50,803 nt of DNA from Desulfobacterium sp. (GTDB lineage: Bacteria; Desulfobacterota; Desulfobacteria; Desulfobacterales; Desulfobacteraceae): assembly GCA_016342325.1 (NCBI GenBank), contig JAEINR010000040.1:1-50803 (forward strand), written 5' to 3'. Position numbers and translations under genes: made by a program. Below are positions 14,690 to 23,612 of this stretch, piece by piece (position 1 is the stretch's first letter; each line of letters starts with the position of its first letter). The notes below the pieces were generated by a model. It worked only from the letters and a program-made list of their open reading frames with translations, did no database searches and was not told the DNA's origin.

Positions 14690-17341
14690 ATGATAGAATT
14701 AATATTGACGGAAAAATTCTCCGTGGCCTCGGATTTTGCCAAGGCCCTTGGGGTGAAGACAAAAAAGGACGGCTATTTCGAGGGGGATGCCCATGTGATC
14801 ACCTGGGCCGTGGGTCATCTGGTGGAGCTGTTTGAGCCGGATGATTATGATCCGGGCCTGAAAAAGTGGCGGGTGGAGACCCTGCCCCTTATTCCGGAAC
14901 GGTTTCGATACAAGCCCATCAAAAGGACCTATCAGCAGTTTCGGACCATCAAGACCCTGCTCACCAAGCGACGGTTTGACCGGATCATCATTGCAACGGA
15001 TGCGGGACGGGAGGGGGAGGTGATCGCCCGGACCATTCTCCTTGAGTCGGGCTTTGGGGACAAAGACCGGGTCATGCGCTTCTGGACCAGCCAGGCCCTG
15101 GTGCCCCAGGTGGTCAGGAACACCATGAAAGAGCTGAAACCCATGGCCGACTACGATCGCTTATGGCGTGCCGGGTATTACCGCCAGGTGTCGGACTGGC
15201 TGGTGGGCATGAACCTGACCCGGGTGATGACGGTGAGGCTTGGGGATCTTTTTTCCGTGGGCCGGGTGCAGACGGCGGTGCTTGCCCTGCTTGTGGACCG
15301 GCGGAACGAGCGGGAGCATTTTGTTCCCGAGACCTATTGGAACTTTAAGGTGCTGTTTGGCTGTGACAAGGGCCGCTGGACCGGGCGCTGGTTTAAGGAC
15401 AAGGAGACCAAGGTTACGAAGAAGCCCGAGGCGGACGCGCTTTTGGAGCGGCTCAAGGCTGAGACCTCTCCGGGTGTGGTGCTTTCCATGAAGAAAGAGA
15501 AGAAGAGCGAACCGCCCCCCCTTCTGTTTTCTTTGACCGACCTTCAGCAGGAGGCCAATAACCGGTTTGGTTTTCCCGCCAAAAAGACCCTGTCCATTGC
15601 CCAGACCCTGTACCAGGACCGAAAGTGCCTCTCCTATCCCAGGACCGACTCAAAGGTGCTTGGCACGACAAGCCTTGGCCTTGTCAACACGGTGATGGGA
15701 AAGCTTGCCGGGGCCTATCCCGATGTGTTTGCCAACGTGGATCAAAAGCGGGTGAATCTCTCCAACCGGCGGGTGTTCAACGATGCAAAGCTGACTGACC
15801 ACCATGCCCTGATTCCGTTCAAGCCCATTTCCGAGAGTGCCGGCCATGATGAGAAGCTCTTGTTTGATTTGGTGGTGCGGCGGTTTGCTGCCGTTTTTCA
15901 TCCGGATTGTCTGTTTGAGAGCACTCGGGTGGTGACCCTGTTTGCCAAGGAAACCTTCCAGACCCGGGGCAAAGTGATCCTTGATCTTGGTTGGCGGCGG
16001 GTGTACAAGACCGGCATCCGGGACAAGGCCGAAGCCGAGATCATTCCCCCCCTTGTGGAGGGGGACAAGGGGACAGCCGAGAAGATCGACTGCGAGGAGA
16101 AACAGACCACCCCGCTGCCTGACTATTCGGATTCCCTGCTCTTGAAGGATATGACCAATCCCGGGCGGTATGTGGACGAGGAGGAGATCAAGCGGCTCTA
16201 CCGGGGGGATATCGGCATCGGCACCCAGTCCACAAGGGCCCAGATCATTGAAACCTTGATTTCAAGGGAGTATGTCCAACGGACGGGCAAGCGACTCCTT
16301 GCCACGGACAAGGGGGTGTACCTCGTTACCCAGCTGAGAAAGTGCACGGTCGCTTCGGTCCTGACCTCGCCTGAGGAGACGGCCCGGTGGGAGATGAACC
16401 TCAACACCATCGCCCTGGGGGAGGGATCGGATCTTCGGTTCCTGGACCATATCAAGGGCTTTGTTACCGATGCCGTGGCTGAACTTAAATCCGTAGGACT
16501 CAACGTGAAACAGTTCCGGGCCGAGCGTGCCCCGGCCGCGGTGATCGGGCTTTGTCCGGCCTGCGGCAAGGCGGTCCGGGAAAACCGGAAGGCCTTTTCC
16601 TGTGAAGACAGGGGGTGTGAGTTTGTGATCTTCAAGCGAATCGCGGGCAAGGGCATCTCCACCAAGATGGCGGTAAACCTCCTGCAATACCGCAAGTCCG
16701 GTCCGTTCAAAGGATTTATCTCCAAGAAGAAGAAACGATTCTCCGCCTCCCTCATGATCATTAACGAGGCGGGAAAGTGGAAGGTTTCCTTTGATTTCAA
16801 TACCCCGGCAAAGGGGGGGGCAAGCAAAGGACCCGCCGGCCCTGAAGCCCGACCGGGCGTCCCCTTTGTCGAAAGATACGGTGGGGAACCACAAGCACCT
16901 GAACCCCGGCTTGCACCCCAAAGTGAAAAACCGCAAGGTACCGGATCTCAGTCCCCACCCACAAGTGAAAAACGGCAAGATCCCGGAACTCCATCCGTAC
17001 CCACAAGTAAAAGTCCCCAGGGCGGCGGGGGGATGCGCTGCCCCCTTTGTAATGGCACCATTATCGAAGGGAACCGTGGGTTTGGATGTGCCAACTGGCG
17101 GCCGGAACACGGGGACTGTCGCTTTGTAATCTGGAAGGAGATCGCAGGAAAGAACCTTACCCTCCAGAACGTTGAGACCCTTGTTGCGGGCAAGAAGACC
17201 CGGCCCTATGTGTTGAAAAACAACAACGGCGACAAGTTCAGGGCAAGCCTGAAGATGGTCGAGACCGGCGGCCAGGGGTTTGCCATTGAGGTTGAGGCCA
17301 AAGGCGACGGCCAGGGTTTCAAGGTTTTTTGCTCTCGTTAA
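14690..17341 (+). CDS. topB: DNA topoisomerase III (type IA)
   Basis: An 883-residue type IA topoisomerase, which relaxes or decatenates DNA by single-strand passage. The TOPRIM domain spans about residues 1-150 with E8 and the acidic motif TDAGREGE (103-110). The catalytic tyrosine is Y316 in LSYPRTDSK. The body ends near residue 610. It is followed by two zinc-ribbon modules of the same design: C622-x2-C with a later Cys pair, and one starting at 782 (RCPLC...GFGC...GDC), each followed by a similar FVI(F/W)K-IAGK region of about 60 residues. A proline/serine-rich linker with 14-residue repeats joins them. E. coli TopB is 653 residues, so the extra length is the doubled tail. Convergent with, and overlapping by 4 bases, the next gene. 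Confidence 0.93.
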   Translation: MIELILTEKFSVASDFAKALGVKTKKDGYFEGDAHVITWAVGHLVELFEPDDYDPGLKKWRVETLPLIPERFRYKPIKRTYQQFRTIKTLLTKRRFDRIIIATDAGREGEVIARTILLESGFGDKDRVMRFWTSQALVPQVVRNTMKELKPMADYDRLWRAGYYRQVSDWLVGMNLTRVMTVRLGDLFSVGRVQTAVLALLVDRRNEREHFVPETYWNFKVLFGCDKGRWTGRWFKDKETKVTKKPEADALLERLKAETSPGVVLSMKKEKKSEPPPLLFSLTDLQQEANNRFGFPAKKTLSIAQTLYQDRKCLSYPRTDSKVLGTTSLGLVNTVMGKLAGAYPDVFANVDQKRVNLSNRRVFNDAKLTDHHALIPFKPISESAGHDEKLLFDLVVRRFAAVFHPDCLFESTRVVTLFAKETFQTRGKVILDLGWRRVYKTGIRDKAEAEIIPPLVEGDKGTAEKIDCEEKQTTPLPDYSDSLLLKDMTNPGRYVDEEEIKRLYRGDIGIGTQSTRAQIIETLISREYVQRTGKRLLATDKGVYLVTQLRKCTVASVLTSPEETARWEMNLNTIALGEGSDLRFLDHIKGFVTDAVAELKSVGLNVKQFRAERAPAAVIGLCPACGKAVRENRKAFSCEDRGCEFVIFKRIAGKGISTKMAVNLLQYRKSGPFKGFISKKKKRFSASLMIINEAGKWKVSFDFNTPAKGGASKGPAGPEARPGVPFVERYGGEPQAPEPRLAPQSEKPQGTGSQSPPTSEKRQDPGTPSVPTSKSPQGGGGMRCPLCNGTIIEGNRGFGCANWRPEHGDCRFVIWKEIAGKNLTLQNVETLVAGKKTRPYVLKNNNGDKFRASLKMVETGGQGFAIEVEAKGDGQGFKVFCSR
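16914..17021 (+). repeat. 42-bp in-frame tandem repeat in topB linker
   Basis: Two full units and a partial third with a 42-base period (starts 16914, 16956, 16998). Each unit begins CACCC(C/A)(A/C)AAGTGAAAAA and encodes 14 residues of the type PxSEKxQxxGxxSx. Being a multiple of three, it lengthens the flexible linker between the two zinc-ribbon modules without breaking the frame. Confidence 0.75.
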
Positions 17342-18087
17342 GAGGTAACGGCCTGGTCCCAGCCAAGTCGGGTGATCATTGTCCGGAATCGTTTTTCCAG
17401 GGGGGCGGAGATGGTGATGGGCTCCTTTGTTCCGGGATGGATAAAGGAGAGTTCCTTTGCTGTCAGGAGAAGCCCCTTGCAATTGAGATGATTCTCAAAG
17501 AAGCGGTTGTGGACGCTCTTTCCGTAAACCGTATCCCCCACAATGGGGTGGAATAGGTGCTTCATGTGGCGCCTCAGCTGGTGGCGGCGGCCGGTCTTTG
17601 GCCACAGTTTCACCAGGGAGTAGCGGGTGGTGGGGTATCTGTCCACGGCAACGGGCAGTTCCACCTGGGCAAGGCTGCGAAAGTCGGTTATGGCTTCGTC
17701 GACCCGGGGCGGGTCATCGGTTTTTTTTGAGTCGATCTTGTGCTTGATATTCTTTAACGGATGGCAGATGGTTCCCTCGGCCTCTACATAGCCCCGGACC
17801 ACGGCAAGATAGCTCTTTTGGATTTGACCCGATTCAAACAGCTTTGACATGCTTGCTGCTGTTTCACGGTTTCTTGCAAAGAGCAGCACCCCGGAGGTGG
17901 GCCTGTCCAGACGGTGCACCGGAAACACATGGCTTCCGGTCTGGTTCCTGACCATCTGCAGGGCGAACCGTTTCTCCCCGGTGGCAAGGGGGCTTTTGTG
18001 GACCATGAGGCCTGACGGTTTGTTCACGGCAACGAGATCTTTGTCTTTGTAGAGAATCTCAAGGCCGTCTGTTTCTGAAGTTTCCAT
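17338..18087 (-). CDS. truC: RluA-family pseudouridine synthase (TruC-like)
   Basis: A 249-residue RNA pseudouridine synthase. The catalytic aspartate is D61 in HRLDRPTSG; other family marks are VNKPSGLMVHK near the N-terminus, KSYLAVVRG and GRRHQLRRHMKHLFHPIVGD. There is no S4 domain. Length and the early HRLDRPTSG place it with TruC, which modifies U65 in some tRNAs; other small RluA members are possible. It begins 3 bases after the ChaN-like gene, so the two are one transcript. Confidence 0.88.
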   Translation of the reverse strand: METSETDGLEILYKDKDLVAVNKPSGLMVHKSPLATGEKRFALQMVRNQTGSHVFPVHRLDRPTSGVLLFARNRETAASMSKLFESGQIQKSYLAVVRGYVEAEGTICHPLKNIKHKIDSKKTDDPPRVDEAITDFRSLAQVELPVAVDRYPTTRYSLVKLWPKTGRRHQLRRHMKHLFHPIVGDTVYGKSVHNRFFENHLNCKGLLLTAKELSFIHPGTKEPITISAPLEKRFRTMITRLGWDQAVTS

Positions 18088-18090
18088 TTT

Positions 18091-19134
18091 CTACTCTTTT
18101 CTGTGGAGTCGGCTTTTTTCCAGCCGTTTTTTATATTTTTCGCAGGGGTCCTGGTAATTTGCCCGCTGGGTAAACCAGACAAAATCAAAGGGCGGGGAGG
18201 GCTCAAACCCCGCAAGTTCCAGGGGAGCCAGGTAGTCACGCACCCCAGCAGGGGTTCTGGCGATTTCAACAAATCCTAGATTGACCTGGGAGATGCCGGG
18301 GTTGAGGTGGCGTACCCGATCGACCACCCCGAGGTTGTGTTCTGTGTGGCCGCCGCCGATGATCACCACCACGGGCCGGCCTGGTTCGGTGTCATGGAGT
18401 TCGACAATGGCGTGGGCCATGGTGTCGTTCCGGGCGATCCAGGCGTCAAAGAGTATTGACTGCATCCTGGGATTTTCCATACCACAGTGGACATTGGCAA
18501 ATATCTCGTACATGTAATCCTGGTAGGCCTTGTCGTCAAGGTGGGTGGAGAAGATCGACCGCTTTTCGATTTTTGTGAGGTGGTTCCATCCCTTTCTTGT
18601 GATGCGGCGCTTCTGGGCGTCTGTAAGATCCAGGCCTGCGGCCAGAAGTTTTTCCGTCTTTGCAAGGCTTAAAAGGTCAAAGTAGTAGGGCCATAGCGTG
18701 TCGGATTTGGCGTCCCAGCCCAGTTGTTTCCTGAGCATGGTTTCCACCTTTTTTTCAACGGCATCCGGGTGCTTTGCCCGGCGGGAATCCAAAAAATCCA
18801 GTAAGAGGGGGGTGTCGCTTGTGGAGAAAAACTCAAATCCCAACTGGGGGCGTTTGCCCTTTGCTACCAGGGCCTGGATGATCTTGTGCTGGAGGCTGTG
18901 GTGATCGGGATTGTCATGCTTTTCTGCCAGATAGATCACGTCGGCCTGGAGCAAGTGGTCCACCAGGGCATCCATCTCCATGAATTCTCCTGTGGCGGTG
19001 TTGATGCATTTTCCGATCAAGGGGTCGCTCCTGACCGGCGTCACCGGGTGGACACCGCAGGCCTGGATCAGTGAACCCATTGCCACTATAAGGATTGTTT
19101 TTAGAATCGGTTGCAATGGCCTGGTTTCGGACAT
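18091..19134 (-). CDS. ChaN-family lipoprotein
   Basis: A 347-residue lipoprotein (signal peptide to lipobox LIQAC, Cys26) of the ChaN/haem-binding uptake group. Typical motifs are VIYLAEKHDNPDHHSLQHKI (about residues 66-85) and the C-terminal VVVIIGGGHTEHNLG. ChaN of Campylobacter binds haem and assists iron uptake; whether this protein does so cannot be shown here. It has an AAGGAG site and is followed after 3 bases by the TruC-like gene, a pairing without obvious functional logic. Confidence 0.85.
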   Translation of the reverse strand: MSETRPLQPILKTILIVAMGSLIQACGVHPVTPVRSDPLIGKCINTATGEFMEMDALVDHLLQADVIYLAEKHDNPDHHSLQHKIIQALVAKGKRPQLGFEFFSTSDTPLLLDFLDSRRAKHPDAVEKKVETMLRKQLGWDAKSDTLWPYYFDLLSLAKTEKLLAAGLDLTDAQKRRITRKGWNHLTKIEKRSIFSTHLDDKAYQDYMYEIFANVHCGMENPRMQSILFDAWIARNDTMAHAIVELHDTEPGRPVVVIIGGGHTEHNLGVVDRVRHLNPGISQVNLGFVEIARTPAGVRDYLAPLELAGFEPSPPFDFVWFTQRANYQDPCEKYKKRLEKSRLHRKE

Positions 19135-19326
19135 TGTTTTCTCCTTATTGTAAAATGGTTGTTCTTATTCATATCACCATGGGAAGTCAAGGCTTATATT
19201 GGTTCCGGGCGCTTCCCATGGTCTTTGGGGAGATTATGATCTTTACTCTTCGATTCCCTGGTGTATAATCTTGCAGTTTTATGTAAACCCATCATAGGCA
19301 ATAAAAAGGATTGGTGAAAGTTTATA

Positions 19327-20175
19327 ATGATTGTTGGTATAAATCGGTTAAATATCAGTGTTTTGGTCTTGGTGCAGCTCTTCTTGATAAGCGGGTGCAT
19401 GGACCCAAGCCTGGGGAAGTGCGCCGAAAAAACGACTCTCCGTGATATTAAGGTGGTCACTCCCCTTTGGCACGATCAGACCAACCCTGACGGGAGTGGG
19501 CTCTTCTTTGATATTGTCCGTACCGTTTACGCGCCTGTGGGGATAACCATGACCTACGATTTTGTGCCCTGGAAGCGGGCCAAGAAAATGGTGGGCGCAA
19601 ACCTGGCCGATGCCATGCTTTGTATCTGGAAAGAAGATGCCGGGAGAGAGAGGCTGCTATTGCCTCGGTACCCCCTGTTCGTGGAGTTCCCGGCCGTTGT
19701 GTTCAAGGCGGATGCGATTCCGGATTGGCAGGGGATCGCATCGTTGAACGAAAAGAGGGTGCTATGGCTTCTTGGCTACGACTATCATCTTTCCCGGCAG
19801 TTTAAGGATATCCGGTTCAAGGTGTGGCATGAGGTGCGGACCCGGGACAGGGCCTTGTTGCTTCTGGAAAGCGGCCGTTATGATGCCTGCATCGATGCCT
19901 TGATCGATATGAAAAAGGAGCTGGCGATCAACGGGAGTGATCCGGCACCCTTCAGGCTGGAGGTACTTCAAGGGGAGAAGTCCTATGTCGGGTTTGCCCG
20001 GACCCTAAAGTCCCAACGGCTCATGGCCATCTATGATCATCGGATTCAGGAACTCTTACGGTCGGGGGTGCTGAAGCGCATATTTGAAAAGTGGAATGCA
20101 ACCTTTGAGCCCGATGCCTGGCAGGCGTGGCGCCAGGCATCGGATGGTGAAATCAAACGGATCAAAGGGCCTTGA
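19327..20175 (+). CDS. Periplasmic solute-binding lipoprotein (SBP_bac_3-like)
   Basis: A 282-residue secreted protein with a short signal peptide and lipobox ISGC (Cys24). The pattern of VVTPLWHDQTNPDGSGLFFD, then GITMTYDFVPWKRAKKMV and a late LRSGVLKRIFEKWN fits the amino-acid-type binding protein fold (PBPb). No transporter genes adjoin it, so it may be an orphan binding protein feeding a sensor or a distant permease. The ribosome site is weak (AAAGGA, 13 bases before the ATG), so the start is somewhat uncertain. Its 3' end overlaps pdxJ by 14 bases, tail to tail. Confidence 0.8.
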   Translation: MIVGINRLNISVLVLVQLFLISGCMDPSLGKCAEKTTLRDIKVVTPLWHDQTNPDGSGLFFDIVRTVYAPVGITMTYDFVPWKRAKKMVGANLADAMLCIWKEDAGRERLLLPRYPLFVEFPAVVFKADAIPDWQGIASLNEKRVLWLLGYDYHLSRQFKDIRFKVWHEVRTRDRALLLLESGRYDACIDALIDMKKELAINGSDPAPFRLEVLQGEKSYVGFARTLKSQRLMAIYDHRIQELLRSGVLKRIFEKWNATFEPDAWQAWRQASDGEIKRIKGP

Positions 20176-20881
20176 TCAGGGCCTGCATGTCCCTTACCGC
20201 CTGGTCCATGCCAGTGAGAACGGCACGGGAGACGATGCTGTGGCCGATGCTGAACTCGTCGATCTCGGCGAGTCCCTGGAAGGCCTTGATGGTGTTGTAG
20301 CAGATACCGTGGCCGGCATTGACCCCCAGGTTGAGCTTGTGGGCAATTTTTGCCGCATCCACGATCCTTATAAATTCCTTGTCCTGGTCATATTCGGTGG
20401 TTGCGTCGCAAAAGGCGCCGGTGTGAATCTCGATCATGTCGGCGTCGATTCTGTGGGCGACTTTGATCTGGTCGAGATCCGGATCGATGAAGATGCTCAC
20501 CTTGATGCCGGCGTTCTGGAGGGCTTGCACCGTGTCTTTGATGGCGGCGTGGTGGGTGATGAGGTCCAGTCCCCCTTCGGTGGTGATCTCTTCCCGTTTT
20601 TCCGGCACCAGGGTCACGGTGTGGGGCTTTACGGAAAGGGCTATCCCCAGCATTTCGCTGGTGGCGGCCATCTCAAAGATCAGCTTTGTCTTGATCACCT
20701 CTTTGATGACCCTGACATCCCTCTCCTGTATGTGGCGCCTGTCTTCCCTGAGATGCACGACAATGCCGTCGGCGCCTCCTGTTTCTGCGGCAATGGCCGC
20801 AGCAACGGGTTCTGGGTAAGCGGCTCCCCTGGCTTCTCTCAATGTGGCGACATGGTCTACGTTCACGGCAAGCTGTGCCAT
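20162..20881 (-). CDS. pdxJ: Pyridoxine 5'-phosphate synthase
   Basis: A 239-residue TIM-barrel enzyme that condenses 1-deoxyxylulose 5-phosphate with 3-amino-2-oxopropyl phosphate to make pyridoxine 5'-phosphate. It starts with the canonical LAVNVDHVATLREAR and has GADGIVVHLREDRRHIQ, EIHTGAF and LGVNAGHG(I/L). The GGGAG site is clear. It is the last gene of the phoH-pgpH-ybeY-pdxJ unit, 12 bases after ybeY. Confidence 0.97.
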   Translation of the reverse strand: MAQLAVNVDHVATLREARGAAYPEPVAAAIAAETGGADGIVVHLREDRRHIQERDVRVIKEVIKTKLIFEMAATSEMLGIALSVKPHTVTLVPEKREEITTEGGLDLITHHAAIKDTVQALQNAGIKVSIFIDPDLDQIKVAHRIDADMIEIHTGAFCDATTEYDQDKEFIRIVDAAKIAHKLNLGVNAGHGICYNTIKAFQGLAEIDEFSIGHSIVSRAVLTGMDQAVRDMQALIKAL

Positions 20882-20893
20882 TTTAATCTCCCT

Positions 20894-21361
20894 TTAAAAT
20901 GCGTCAAGATCCGGGTTGGTTTCGATGAGCCGTAACAGCTCCAGGCTCTTTTGTTCCATCTGAACAGCTTCTTTTTCACCCTGTTCATGGTCAAAGCCCA
21001 CCAGGTGGAGGATGCCGTGGACCATGAGCTGGGACATGCGTTCTTCAAGGGAGATGCCGGCATCGACGGCCTCCCTCTCGGCTGTCTCGATGGAGATGAC
21101 AAGATCCCCGAGAAGCCCCGGGGTGATGGCGGAAAATTCCCCTTCAAGCATGGGGAAGGAGAGAACATTGGTGGGCTTTGCAATGCCCCTATGGGTCTGG
21201 TTCAGCGCCATGATGGAAGGGTCGTCGGTGATCACCACCGAAAGTTCATGGTCATCATATCCCAAGGCGCTTAAGATTCTGCTGAGTTTTTGATTTGTCG
21301 GCAGTTTTGATATCTTTGTTGTTTCTGTCTGAATCTGAATCAGAATTTTCTGGTTTTCCAT
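20894..21361 (-). CDS. ybeY: Endoribonuclease YbeY
   Basis: A 155-residue zinc-dependent endoribonuclease used in 16S rRNA 3'-end maturation and ribosome quality control. The metal site H-G-I-L-H-L-V-G-F-D-H is at residues 115-125 (H115, H119, H125), preceded by TNVLSFP and GDLVIS. The ATG at 21361 is needed to keep the normal N-terminal strand, so the first 36 codons overlap the end of pgpH in another frame. Sits in the usual phoH-pgpH-ybeY order. Confidence 0.96.
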   Translation of the reverse strand: MENQKILIQIQTETTKISKLPTNQKLSRILSALGYDDHELSVVITDDPSIMALNQTHRGIAKPTNVLSFPMLEGEFSAITPGLLGDLVISIETAEREAVDAGISLEERMSQLMVHGILHLVGFDHEQGEKEAVQMEQKSLELLRLIETNPDLDAF

Positions 21362-23612
21362 TCTTCTCTTTCCGTTTTTCCTGGGGTTTGTCTGTGTATT
21401 CGATACGTTGGTGGTAGATGCCGGTGAGGATCTTGTTGAAACTCTTGGCAATCTGGTGGAGGTCCTTCAGGGTCAGCTCGCATTCCTCAAGCTGGCCATC
21501 GGAAAAAATGGCGTTGGTCAGGTCCTGGACCCGGCCCTGGATCCTGGCCGGGGTGGGCCGCTCCAGGGTTCGCATGGCCGCTTCGATCACGTCCGCCAGC
21601 ATGACGATGCCCGCCTCCCGTGTCTGGGGCTTGGGGCCAGGGTAGCGGAAATCGCTTTCTTTTACCGCATCTTCACCGTTCAGCTTGACGCTCTTGTTGT
21701 AAAAGTAGCGGATCAGGCTGGTGCCGTGGTGCTGTTTGATGGTATCCACGATGTCCATGCCAAGCTTGTTCTCCTTGGCGATCTCCACCCCTTTTTTGAT
21801 GTGCTGGATCAGGATCAGGGCGCTCATGGAGGGGGAGAGCTTGTCGTGGCGGTTTTTACCGTCGGCCTGGTTCTCGATGAAGTAGAGGGGCTGCTGGAGC
21901 TTTCCGATGTCGTGGTAAAAGGCGCTCACCTTGGTCTTGAGGATGCTGGCACCGATGGCCGCGGCCGCGGCCTCGGCAAGGCTTGCCACGATGATGCTGT
22001 GGTTGTAAGTGCCGGGTGCTTCGATCATCAGCCGCCGCATGATGGGCTGGTCCAGGCTCGAGAGCTCAAGTAGCTTGATCTCGGTGGTGTAGTCAAAGAG
22101 AATTTCAATCAGGGGAGCAAGGCCTGCCGTGATGATGCCTGCCAGTACCCCACCGGAAAATGCCAGGAGTATATCCTTGGTGATGATGCTCAGTTCCGGT
22201 TGGGCCGAGTAGATGTTCAGGGCCAAGGCAAGGCAGGTGTTGAACAGGGCAAGTTTCACCCCGGCGGTGATGAATCGCTTTCTCTCCCGGCACTCCTTTG
22301 TCCAGAAGGCGGCGGTCACTGAGCTGAAAAAAAAGAAGATAAAGATCTCGATGCTGTTTGAGAAGATCATGGCCGCAAGCAGGGAAAGGATCAGGGCAAA
22401 ATAAATGGCAACCTCGAATCCCAGGAAGAGGCAGACGGTCATGGCTCCGGCCGAAAGCGGAAGCCCCAGAGATATGGAGATCTCTGCGATGGAGACCGGA
22501 AGATCCGGGTGGACCGATCCGGCAAAGGGAGCGGCCAGCCGTGCAATGAGAAGAAACAGCATCAGCATGGTCGAAAGAAAGATGATGTTCTTGTTATGGT
22601 GGCGTTGCAGGCCTTTTCGGTCCTTCAGGAGCAACATATAGACCACCACCAGGGCAATCAGGATGATCAAGGCGGTGCCTGTCTGGGACATGAAAAAATT
22701 CTTTTCCTGGGTCTGGCTTTCCAGGGCCTTGAGCTTGACAAGGCGGATCCCGTCGACCCGTTCCCCCTCCCTCAGGATCATCTCTCCGGCTTTGATCTTG
22801 TAGAGCACCGGTTTAACCGTTGACTGGGACTCTTTGACCCTTTTTCCGGTTTCGCTCCTGTTCATGGTGATGTTGGGAATCAGAAGCTGCTGGGAGAGGT
22901 CCACGATGAGGTTGGAGAGGTTGTAGTCAATCTCCCGGAGCAAGGGGTCGCCCACGATTCTGACCATGGTCTTTGCCTGGTCTGGGCCGTAAAAGGCCTT
23001 TAGGTTGTTGACCACCCGCTCGTTGGCGGTACCGATGGTCCTCAGGACAATGCCCTTGCCCTCTTCCTTCAGGAGAATCTCCTTGTTGGCAACGATGCCG
23101 TTCTTCAGGATCTCGGTGATGATGACCCGGATTTTCTGGGGGATTTTCTGGGAAAACCTGTTCTTATAAAGTGTGGTAAAGGTGCCCCTGCCAAGGGTGA
23201 TCCCCATGGTCTTTTCAAACTTCTCCCTTGCGGCCATGACCGCTGAAAGGGGGGGCGGATCTTCCTGGTCCGGGTTGGTGAAATATTTCTGGGGAATGAC
23301 AAAGGCCTTGTCCACCCGGTCGGATATCTTTTGAATCAGGGTCGGGTCGAAATCGTAGACCGTGAGGACCGAGTGGCCCGTCTCTGTCCTGTTGAGTTCG
23401 GTTGCCTCGGTATCCTCGATAAAAAAATCCATGGGCGCCTTGATATCCCTGTCCGCCACATCCCCCAGTCTGTAAGAGACGTTGATGTGTCCTTCTTCAG
23501 GATAGAGAAAAAGAGTGGATATCAAAGTCGTTATCAGGAGAATGCCCCATAGTACCGAGGTCTTGGTTCCGATGAATCGGTTGATGGAACGAATTTTGTT
23601 TTCAGGTATCAT
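21255..23612 (-). CDS. pgpH: 7TM receptor with HD phosphohydrolase domain (PgpH-like)
   Basis: A 785-residue membrane protein of the 7TMR-HDED class, whose members such as Listeria PgpH hydrolyse c-di-AMP. One N-terminal helix (about 18-36) precedes a large extracellular region to about residue 305, then seven membrane helices (about 310-510) and a cytoplasmic HD domain with HDIGKLQQP near residues 566-574. The start overlaps the phoH stop by 4 bases. The last 35 residues are polar, low-complexity sequence lying wholly within the overlap with ybeY, so they are probably a read-on tail rather than a domain. c-di-AMP specificity is from family knowledge. Confidence 0.92.
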   Translation of the reverse strand: MIPENKIRSINRFIGTKTSVLWGILLITTLISTLFLYPEEGHINVSYRLGDVADRDIKAPMDFFIEDTEATELNRTETGHSVLTVYDFDPTLIQKISDRVDKAFVIPQKYFTNPDQEDPPPLSAVMAAREKFEKTMGITLGRGTFTTLYKNRFSQKIPQKIRVIITEILKNGIVANKEILLKEEGKGIVLRTIGTANERVVNNLKAFYGPDQAKTMVRIVGDPLLREIDYNLSNLIVDLSQQLLIPNITMNRSETGKRVKESQSTVKPVLYKIKAGEMILREGERVDGIRLVKLKALESQTQEKNFFMSQTGTALIILIALVVVYMLLLKDRKGLQRHHNKNIIFLSTMLMLFLLIARLAAPFAGSVHPDLPVSIAEISISLGLPLSAGAMTVCLFLGFEVAIYFALILSLLAAMIFSNSIEIFIFFFFSSVTAAFWTKECRERKRFITAGVKLALFNTCLALALNIYSAQPELSIITKDILLAFSGGVLAGIITAGLAPLIEILFDYTTEIKLLELSSLDQPIMRRLMIEAPGTYNHSIIVASLAEAAAAAIGASILKTKVSAFYHDIGKLQQPLYFIENQADGKNRHDKLSPSMSALILIQHIKKGVEIAKENKLGMDIVDTIKQHHGTSLIRYFYNKSVKLNGEDAVKESDFRYPGPKPQTREAGIVMLADVIEAAMRTLERPTPARIQGRVQDLTNAIFSDGQLEECELTLKDLHQIAKSFNKILTGIYHQRIEYTDKPQEKRKEKNGKPENSDSDSDRNNKDIKTADKSKTQQNLKRLGI

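Noticed and set aside
16262-17482. A 406-codon minus-strand frame opposite topB
   Set aside because: It is antisense to well-conserved topoisomerase sequence and shows no domain or start signal.
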